From positions 1-5,136 of the forward strand of contig JASLCY010000495.1 in assembly GCA_030151925.1 (NCBI GenBank): 5,136 nt of DNA, in the 5' to 3' direction. How positions within the stretch are numbered: position 1 is the first letter of the stretch; every line of letters begins with the position of its first letter. The DNA is from Oligoflexus sp. Lineage in GTDB: Bacteria; Bdellovibrionota_B; Oligoflexia; Oligoflexales; Oligoflexaceae. Shown one piece after another: positions 1 through 5,136 of the stretch. The notes below the pieces were generated by a model. That model made no database searches, had not been told where the DNA came from, and saw only the letters and a program-made list of their open reading frames with translations. The translations under genes and the position numbers were made by a program.

Positions 1-2
1 TG

Positions 3-2456
3 CTGATCCACGGCAACCCCGGGCACCCCGATGATTTCAAGGCTCTGACGAGCCGGTTGAAGATCGGCTCCGCCTATGAACTGAAGCCGGTCGTGCTCCC
101 GGAAGGCGAGGACGACCTCCTCAGGGCCTTCGATGCCGCGATGCCCAAGGAAGGGACGCTCCACGCGATCGCCTTCTCGTTCGGATGCTACGCCCTCCTT
201 AAGTGGGCTCAGAGCCGCGGCCGCAAGCTCGGGACCGTGATCCTGCTCAATCCGACCCTGATCGCGGAGCATCCCGTTTCATTCGTCAAACAGCTGGTCA
301 TCGGCCTGCCTATCCTCGGCGCGAAGATCCTCGACAGCGCGGCCCCGAAGATGGCCGTGGATTTCGTCGCCAAGACCTTCGCCCCGAACACGCCCAGCGC
401 CGGCGAATCGCAGCGTCTCCTGTCCTACCTCGAGCTCGGCTCGACCTGGGGCAAGGCTTCGCAGCGGAAGGTCTTCCAGCAGAATTTTCCTCTGCACGGT
501 TCGCTCGCAGGCTTCGTCTCGAAGCTGATCGTCGTGCGCGGCGAAGCGGACGAGGCCGTGCCCTGGCCTGCGCAGGAGCAGGTCATGGAAGCCTGCAAGC
601 TGAGGCCGAACGAGGTCTTAAGCATTCCGGGACTCGGCCATTCGCTGCCCTGGACTCATTCGGAAACCCTTATCGATCTTATTCATCGTGAATTTGGAGG
701 TGCTAGCATGGGTGAAGGCGCGCAGAAGTTGAAGGGCGGAGTCCGCATCGGTTACCAACCCGGCAAGGTCGCGGCTAACAACGTGCTCACCTATATGGAC
801 AGCCATCTGAAGAACTTCCCGAATCGCGTGGCCCTGCGCTGGGTGAATACCGCGGATCTCCAGAAGTGGGACGGCTCGCACGACACTCCGATGCCGCACA
901 GCGAGATCACCTACGCGCAGTTCAACCATATGATCAGCACCGTGGCCGCCGGCCTGAGGAAACTCGGCATCGAGAGTGGCGATCGGGTCATCATCTTCCT
1001 GCCGATGAACACCTATATGTATACCGCGATGTTCGCCGTGCAACGCCTCGGCGCGATCGCCGTGTTCCTCGATTCCTGGGCGCGCAGCAGCCACCTCGGC
1101 GCGAGCGCTTCCTGCGCCCAGCCCAAGGCGATGATCAGCCACAAGGCGGCCTTCGACCTGATCAAGGACGTGCCTGAGTTCCAATCGATGCCGCTGCGCA
1201 TCATCGCTGGCCCCGGCAACGACGGCTCGTACTCCGCGCAGCTCGAGAAGCTCCTCGAGACCCAAGGCCAAACGGAGATCGTGGCGGTCGAATCGGAAAA
1301 CACCGCGCTCATCACCTTCACCACCGGCAGCTCCGGCACTCCCAAAGGCGCGAACCGTACGCATCGCTTCCTCTGCGCGCAGCATGAATCGCTCTCGCAA
1401 GTCGTGCCTTACGGCCCGAGCGACAAGGATATGCCCGCGTTCCCCATCTTCTCGCTCAATAACCTCGCGAGCGGCGTGACCACCATCCTGCCCGCGATCA
1501 ACCTCGCGGCGCCCTCGGATCGCGATTCCGCGGCGATGGTCAGCCAGATCCTGCACGAGAAGCTGACCTGCACCACGCTCTCGCCTTCGATGCTGAACGG
1601 CGTGAGCGCCTACTGCCTGCAGCAGGGCATCAAGCTGCCTTCGCTGCGCCGCGTGGTGACCGGCGGCGCCCCTATCAGCCGCGACAACGTCTCCGACTTC
1701 AAGAAGATCGCGCCGCAAGCCGAGGTCTGGGTGCTCTATGGTTCGACCGAAGTCGAGCCTATGGCCCATATCGAAGCGGACGACATGCTCGGCCAACTCC
1801 CCGACCCCGATCCCGAGATCGTGGAGGACGGCGTGAACGTGGGCCACATCAGCGAAGACCTGCGTTACAAGTTCATCAAGATCGTACGCGAGAACATCGA
1901 CGTGAAGCAGACGCCCTGGAGCCAGCTCGAAGTCGCACCCGGCGAAGTCGGCGAGTTCATCGTCACCGGCGACCATGTGTGCCGCGATTACTACAACAAC
2001 CGCGAAGCTTTCTTCAAAGCCAAGATCCAGGATGAGGAAGGCAACGTCTGGCACCGTACGGGCGACCTCGCGCGCCTCGATAAAAAGGGCTATCTCTGGG
2101 TCGTCGGCCGCATCCACAACGTGATCGAACGCGGCGGCAAGTACTACTTCCCGGTGGGCGCGGAAGTCATCCTGAAACGCCTCGGCGAAGTGAAGATCGG
2201 CGCGTTCCTCGGCATGCCCGACGCGAAGCTCGGCTCGAAGACGGCCGTCGCCCTCGAACTCCAAAGCGGAGCGGCTTTTAGCGGTAAATTGAAGGACGAG
2301 ATCCTGCGCCTCTTCAAGAAGAACCAGATCCCCGTCGACAGCATCTACGTCGTGGACAAGATCCCCATGGACCCGCGCCACCATTCGAAAGTGGAATACG
2401 ATATCCTGAGGGCCTCGCTGCTCCAGGGCAACACCAAAGACCTTCTCTTAGGATAA
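3..2456 (+). CDS. alpha/beta hydrolase - OleC-like AMP-dependent acyl ligase fusion (5' partial)
   Basis: The frame is open to the left edge. The first in-window start-like codon (TTG at 57) lies inside the hydrolase fold, downstream of the oxyanion-type motif HGNPG (bases 9-23), so the true start is upstream. Counting residue 1 at base 57, residues 1-214 form an alpha/beta hydrolase with nucleophile elbow AFSFG (Ser41), acid Asp165 (RGEADEAVP) and His195 (GLGHS), so the triad looks complete. Residues 218-799 form an adenylating ligase: P-loop TTGSSGTPKG (422-431), YGSTE (561-565), WHRTGD (665-670), GR at 684-685 and C-terminal Lys778 in DPRHHSKVE. The segments FPIFSLNNLASG and YGSTEVEP recall OleC, which turns beta-hydroxy acids into beta-lactones with ATP. 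OleB, the hydrolase partner of OleC, uses an Asp nucleophile, so this is not a simple OleB-OleC fusion. The ligase probably activates a fatty or hydroxy-fatty acid as acyl-AMP; the substrate is unknown. Stop TAA at 2454-2456 lies two bases before the next gene. Confidence 0.5.
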   Translation: MIHGNPGHPDDFKALTSRLKIGSAYELKPVVLPEGEDDLLRAFDAAMPKEGTLHAIAFSFGCYALLKWAQSRGRKLGTVILLNPTLIAEHPVSFVKQLVIGLPILGAKILDSAAPKMAVDFVAKTFAPNTPSAGESQRLLSYLELGSTWGKASQRKVFQQNFPLHGSLAGFVSKLIVVRGEADEAVPWPAQEQVMEACKLRPNEVLSIPGLGHSLPWTHSETLIDLIHREFGGASMGEGAQKLKGGVRIGYQPGKVAANNVLTYMDSHLKNFPNRVALRWVNTADLQKWDGSHDTPMPHSEITYAQFNHMISTVAAGLRKLGIESGDRVIIFLPMNTYMYTAMFAVQRLGAIAVFLDSWARSSHLGASASCAQPKAMISHKAAFDLIKDVPEFQSMPLRIIAGPGNDGSYSAQLEKLLETQGQTEIVAVESENTALITFTTGSSGTPKGANRTHRFLCAQHESLSQVVPYGPSDKDMPAFPIFSLNNLASGVTTILPAINLAAPSDRDSAAMVSQILHEKLTCTTLSPSMLNGVSAYCLQQGIKLPSLRRVVTGGAPISRDNVSDFKKIAPQAEVWVLYGSTEVEPMAHIEADDMLGQLPDPDPEIVEDGVNVGHISEDLRYKFIKIVRENIDVKQTPWSQLEVAPGEVGEFIVTGDHVCRDYYNNREAFFKAKIQDEEGNVWHRTGDLARLDKKGYLWVVGRIHNVIERGGKYYFPVGAEVILKRLGEVKIGAFLGMPDAKLGSKTAVALELQSGAAFSGKLKDEILRLFKKNQIPVDSIYVVDKIPMDPRHHSKVEYDILRASLLQGNTKDLLLG
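696..710 (+). promoter_or_regulatory. internal ribosome binding site and in-frame ATG at the hydrolase/ligase junction
   Basis: GGAGG at 696-700 lies seven bases before an ATG at 708-710, in the same frame as the fused protein. This is the strongest Shine-Dalgarno match in the window. The ATG falls just after the hydrolase domain ends (after the catalytic His and a final helix) and before the ligase domain begins. The 25 bases at 671-695 are only 28% GC (7 of 25), far below the surroundings, and use many T-ending codons, as expected where an mRNA must stay unstructured for initiation. A separate ligase of 582 residues is therefore plausible, as well as or instead of the fusion. That it is used is inferred. 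Confidence 0.6.
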
Positions 2457-2458
2457 GT

Positions 2459-3343
2459 ATGGCTGCTCTGATCGGCAATTGGTGGACCTTTACCAAGGAG
2501 CGTTTCTCGCTGCCTTCGCATATTCCCATGGTGGCCCTCTTCAGCCTCGGGAATATGGCCATGGCCGAGAGGCTCATGGGCGAGGCGGTCTCGTTCGCCC
2601 GCTACGGGGCGCTCTTCGCGCTCGCCTTCTCGTTCTTCTTCCGCCTGCGTTGCTTCGACGAGATCAAGGACTACGAAGTCGATCTGAAAGTGAACCCGAC
2701 GCGCCCGCTCGCGCGCGGCGTGCTCACGATCCAGCAAGTGAAGATCATGATCGCGGCGCTCTGCGTGTTCGAAGCGATCGTCGCCGGGTTCATCGGCCAG
2801 GGTCCGCTCGTCGTGCACGCGATAGCCATAGGCTACAGCTTCCTCATGTATAACGAGTTCTTCATCGGCAAATACCTGCGTCCGCACCTCACGACCTACG
2901 CCGTCACGCACACCTTCGTCAGCATGCTGCTCGGCTGGTCGCTCGCGGCGCAGACCCTGGGGACGATGACGCCCGAGGTCTGGCAAAAGCTGATCCTCAT
3001 GGGCCCGGTGAACTGGATGCTCTTCAACCTCTTCGAATTCGCCCGCAAGACCTTCGCTCCGGAAGAGGAGCGGCCGACCGTCGACAGCTACTCCTCCCTG
3101 TTCGGCGTCTGGGGCGCGAGCGCTCTGAGCCTGAGCCAGGTGGCGATCGCGTTGATCGTGCTGCATTGCATGCCGCTGCCGGGCTTTAACATCCAGCTCG
3201 CCTGCGCGGCGATCCCGATCCTGGCGAGCGCCTGGTTCTGCTGGAAGAAAAACCGCAGCTCGGCGGGCCTCTTCCGCGGCGTTACGGGAGCTTACCTCCT
3301 GATCTTCTACGTCGTGCTCAGCCTGCAGGGGCTTCTGCTCTAA
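2459..3343 (+). CDS. UbiA-superfamily integral membrane transferase (variant motifs)
   Basis: This 294-residue protein is of typical UbiA length, with about eight or nine hydrophobic segments (near residues 21-38, 48-64, 92-112, 116-131, 146-166, 176-193, 214-238, 244-262 and 272-293). Family members transfer prenyl or other groups from a diphosphate donor to an acceptor in the membrane, using Mg2+ held by two Asp-rich loops. The first loop is DEIKDYEVD (67-75) followed by NPTRPLARG (79-87), matching the family's NDxxDxxxD...RPL pattern but with D-E replacing N-D. The second loop lacks the usual KDxxD form and reads EFARK (193-197) then EEERPTVDSYS (202-212). Donor and acceptor cannot be read from this; quinone, lipid or sugar-phosphate chemistry are all possible. 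The ATG at 2459 follows the upstream stop by two bases, with AGGA at 2450-2453 as ribosome site inside the previous gene's end, so translational coupling is likely. Family call is firm, substrate unknown. Confidence 0.88.
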   Translation: MAALIGNWWTFTKERFSLPSHIPMVALFSLGNMAMAERLMGEAVSFARYGALFALAFSFFFRLRCFDEIKDYEVDLKVNPTRPLARGVLTIQQVKIMIAALCVFEAIVAGFIGQGPLVVHAIAIGYSFLMYNEFFIGKYLRPHLTTYAVTHTFVSMLLGWSLAAQTLGTMTPEVWQKLILMGPVNWMLFNLFEFARKTFAPEEERPTVDSYSSLFGVWGASALSLSQVAIALIVLHCMPLPGFNIQLACAAIPILASAWFCWKKNRSSAGLFRGVTGAYLLIFYVVLSLQGLLL

Positions 3344-3404
3344 GATCTCGATACGGATACCAAAAACGACTCAACGACTTCGCCTTCGTTAAAGGATAAT
3401 TTCG
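3344..3404 (+). other. short intergenic gap, no clear regulatory signal
   Basis: The 61 bases between the UbiA-type gene and the dikinase gene are less GC-rich than the coding sequence. They hold a direct repeat AACGACT (3365-3371 and 3373-3379) and a five-base inverted repeat AACGA/TCGTT (3373-3377 and 3386-3390). The stem is short, has no T-run after it and abuts the ribosome site, so it is not a convincing intrinsic terminator. GATAAT at 3395-3400 has no matching -35 element. The gap reads best as a spacer within an operon. Confidence 0.5.
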
Positions 3405-3407
3405 ATG
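3391..3407 (+). promoter_or_regulatory. ribosome binding site fixing the start of the dikinase gene
   Basis: AAAGGA at 3391-3396 stands eight bases before the ATG at 3405-3407. An in-frame TAA at 3390-3392 excludes any upstream extension, so this ATG is the first possible start. The rest of the 61-base gap (3344-3404) shows no convincing promoter or terminator, so the gene is probably read from the same transcript as its upstream neighbours. Confidence 0.75.
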
Positions 3408-5136
3408 CTGGTACGCAAGAGTTCGACCCAGAATTTCGCTAAACGGGAAGCCGGCGGCAAGGGATACAACCTGTATCTCATGTCCAGGCTCGGAGTCGAA
3501 GTCCCCGATTGGACCGTGCTCGGTAAGACGATCTACGAGGCCTTCGTCAAGGAAGCGAAGCTCGAGGCGCCTATCGAAGGCGAACTCAAGAAATTCGTGG
3601 ACGGCGCGCAGACGGCCGAAGCCGCTTCGAAAGCGATCGAAGACCTGATCGTGCAGGCCGAGATGCCGAGGAGCGTCAAGGCCTTCGCGGAGGAAGCCTA
3701 TAAGGCTGTGGCGAACGGCGGCCTCATCTCGGTGCGTTCGTCGGCTATCGATGAGGACGGCGCGGGGCACTCCTTCGCCGGCCAGCTCTCGAGCTACCTC
3801 TACGTAGCGAGCGTCGAAGACGCGGTCCGCTACCTCAAACTCTGCTGGGCCTCCGGTTTCTCCGACCGTTGCCTCTTCTATCGCAAGGAGAATAATCTCG
3901 CCCTCTCCGGCATCTGCGTCGCGGTCGTCTTCCAATGGATGGTCGATCCCGAGCAGTCCGGCGTCCTCTTCACCTGCGACCCCATGAACAACGACCTTTC
4001 GCAGTTCGTGGTGAGCGCGGTGCACGGCGTGGGCGAAGGCCTCGTATCGGGAGCGCTCGACGCGGACACCTACTGGGTGGATCGCGAAACCGGCAAGATG
4101 AGCAAGTCGGAGATCGTCGAGAAGAAAGAAGCGTTCCGTCGCAGCGGTTCCGGTCATTGCGATAAAGTCGCCTTGCCTGAATCCGAATGGAATCAGCCGG
4201 CCCTGACCGCGGCTCAACTCTCGAGCCTCCATGAAGTGGGCCTTAAGCTGCAGGCCTACTACGGCTCGCCGCAGGACGTGGAATGGGCTGTTTTGAAGGG
4301 TAAAACCTATATCCTGCAGACGCGCCCGGTGACGACGCTCGAAACCAACCTCACGGGCTTCCCGAACCTCTGGGACAACTCGAACATCGTCGAGAGCTAC
4401 GGCGGGCTTACGTCGCCGCTGTCCTTCACCTTCGCGCTCGTCAACTACAAGAACGTCTATATCCAGTTCTGCGAGATCCTCGGCCTCTCGCGCCCTATCG
4501 TGAAGGATATGGAACCCTACCTCGGCAACATGCTCGGCTGCATCAACGGCCGCGTGTACTACAACCTCTACAACTGGTACAAGCTCGTCGGCGTCCTCCC
4601 CGGCTTCAGCAAGAACCGCCAGTTCATGGAGACCATGATGGGCGTCGGCGAAGAGCTCTCCGCGGAGATCGCCGCCCGCATCAAGCCGCATCCCTCGTGG
4701 GACACCTTCATGGGCCGCATGCGGAAGTTCCGAACCGGGCTCAGCTTCCTCTATTACCACTTCGCGATCCAAGGCATCGTGGATAAGTTCCTCGCGGACT
4801 TCAAGCGCGACTACGACCGGTTCCGCGCCAACGATTTCACGCGCATGTCGAGCGACGAGCTCTTCGCGCTCTACGTGGACATGGACATCAACATGCTCGG
4901 CAAGTGGAAGGCGCCTATCATCAACGACTTCCTCTGCATGGTGCACTTCGGCGTCCTGAAGGGCTTGACCGGAAAATGGCTGACGCGCCTGGGCGCGAGC
5001 ATCCAGAACGATCTGCTCGCCGGCGAAGGCAACCTCGAGAGCGCGGAGCCGACCAAGGAGCTCATCCGCATGGCCGGCGACATCGTGAAGAATGCCGACC
5101 TCAAGAGGATGGTCGAGGAGATCCCGGCCGAGAACC
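3405..5136 (+). CDS. PEP synthase / rifampin phosphotransferase-like dikinase (3' partial)
   Basis: The frame runs without a stop from the ATG to the right edge, giving 577 residues. The N-terminal part is a PEP/pyruvate-dikinase ATP-grasp domain: GGKGYNL (17-23, Lys19), SVRSSA (109-114, Arg111), EDGAGHSFAGQ (117-127), SGVLFTCDP (185-193), GVGEGLVSG (208-216) and DVEWA...ILQTRP (291-308, with Glu293, Gln305, Arg307). Enzymes of this group split ATP to AMP and phosphate, passing the beta-phosphate through a histidine to pyruvate or another acceptor. From about residue 320 the sequence LWDNSNIVESYGGLTSPLS opens a long helical, aromatic-rich middle domain where PEP synthase would have its phosphohistidine domain. 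That order (ATP-grasp, acceptor domain, then His domain) is the rifampin phosphotransferase plan, in a protein of about 865 residues, so roughly 290 residues with the catalytic His should lie beyond the window. The biosynthetic neighbours argue for a pathway enzyme rather than antibiotic resistance, but the acceptor is unknown. Confidence 0.88.
   Translation, partial: MLVRKSSTQNFAKREAGGKGYNLYLMSRLGVEVPDWTVLGKTIYEAFVKEAKLEAPIEGELKKFVDGAQTAEAASKAIEDLIVQAEMPRSVKAFAEEAYKAVANGGLISVRSSAIDEDGAGHSFAGQLSSYLYVASVEDAVRYLKLCWASGFSDRCLFYRKENNLALSGICVAVVFQWMVDPEQSGVLFTCDPMNNDLSQFVVSAVHGVGEGLVSGALDADTYWVDRETGKMSKSEIVEKKEAFRRSGSGHCDKVALPESEWNQPALTAAQLSSLHEVGLKLQAYYGSPQDVEWAVLKGKTYILQTRPVTTLETNLTGFPNLWDNSNIVESYGGLTSPLSFTFALVNYKNVYIQFCEILGLSRPIVKDMEPYLGNMLGCINGRVYYNLYNWYKLVGVLPGFSKNRQFMETMMGVGEELSAEIAARIKPHPSWDTFMGRMRKFRTGLSFLYYHFAIQGIVDKFLADFKRDYDRFRANDFTRMSSDELFALYVDMDINMLGKWKAPIINDFLCMVHFGVLKGLTGKWLTRLGASIQNDLLAGEGNLESAEPTKELIRMAGDIVKNADLKRMVEEIPAEN

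Noticed and set aside
57..59. TTG at 57 as the start of gene 1
   Set aside because: The frame continues upstream to the edge and encodes an alpha/beta hydrolase HGNPG motif, so the start must lie outside the window.
618..2384. 588-codon open frame on the minus strand opposite the ligase
   Set aside because: It is antisense to a protein with full adenylation motifs. Its composition (rich in Asp, His, Arg, Val, Ala) is what the complement of GC-rich codons yields, and no domain is recognisable.
2345..3166. 273-codon open frame on the minus strand spanning the ligase end and UbiA gene
   Set aside because: It crosses a real gene boundary and lies opposite a well-supported membrane protein; composition is typical of a shadow frame.
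3373..3390. Inverted repeat AACGA/TCGTT as an intrinsic terminator
   Set aside because: The stem is only five pairs, AT-containing, has no T-tract, and runs directly into the ribosome site of the next gene.
3395..3400. GATAAT as a -10 promoter element for the dikinase gene
   Set aside because: There is no -35 match at 16-18 bases upstream, and transcription would begin at about the start codon; the bases are better explained as part of the ribosome site context.
3318..4946. 542-codon open frame on the minus strand opposite the dikinase
   Set aside because: The plus strand encodes clear ATP-grasp dikinase motifs over the same bases. The antisense frame is a low-complexity shadow of biased codons.
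3405..5136. Rifampin resistance gene
   Set aside because: Architecture is similar, but the gene lies in a tight biosynthetic-looking operon and the catalytic His and acceptor pocket cannot be judged, so a resistance call is unsupported.

Overview
The window is a GC-rich bacterial segment, roughly 60% GC by eye, with strong preference for codons ending in G or C. It carries three protein genes packed head to tail on the + strand, with almost no non-coding DNA. Gene 1 is cut by the left edge and gene 3 by the right edge, so the operon extends in both directions. No RNA gene, mobile element, CRISPR array, large repeat or terminator is visible. The organism cannot be named from the sequence. Base composition, compact same-strand layout and Shine-Dalgarno sites fit a GC-rich, probably Gram-negative bacterium (low confidence).

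Layout: (1) Bases 3-2456 are one open frame joining a serine-type alpha/beta hydrolase domain to an acyl-adenylating ligase domain that resembles OleC of bacterial olefin synthesis. The junction holds a strong Shine-Dalgarno site and an in-frame ATG (708-710), so the ligase may also be made on its own. (2) Two bases later, 2459-3343 encodes a polytopic UbiA-superfamily membrane transferase whose Asp-rich motifs differ from the canonical form. (3) After a 61-base gap, 3405 to the right edge encodes the first 577 residues of a dikinase. Its ATP-grasp domain and following middle domain resemble rifampin phosphotransferase more than true PEP synthase.

Inferred joint role: acyl activation (ligase), possible acyl or ester hydrolysis (hydrolase), transfer of a diphosphate-activated group in the membrane (UbiA protein) and ATP-driven phosphorylation of a small molecule (dikinase) would together suit biosynthesis of an unusual lipid or lipid-linked secondary metabolite. 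I do not recognise this gene set as a characterised pathway. The product is unknown, and the individual family assignments are much firmer than the pathway idea.
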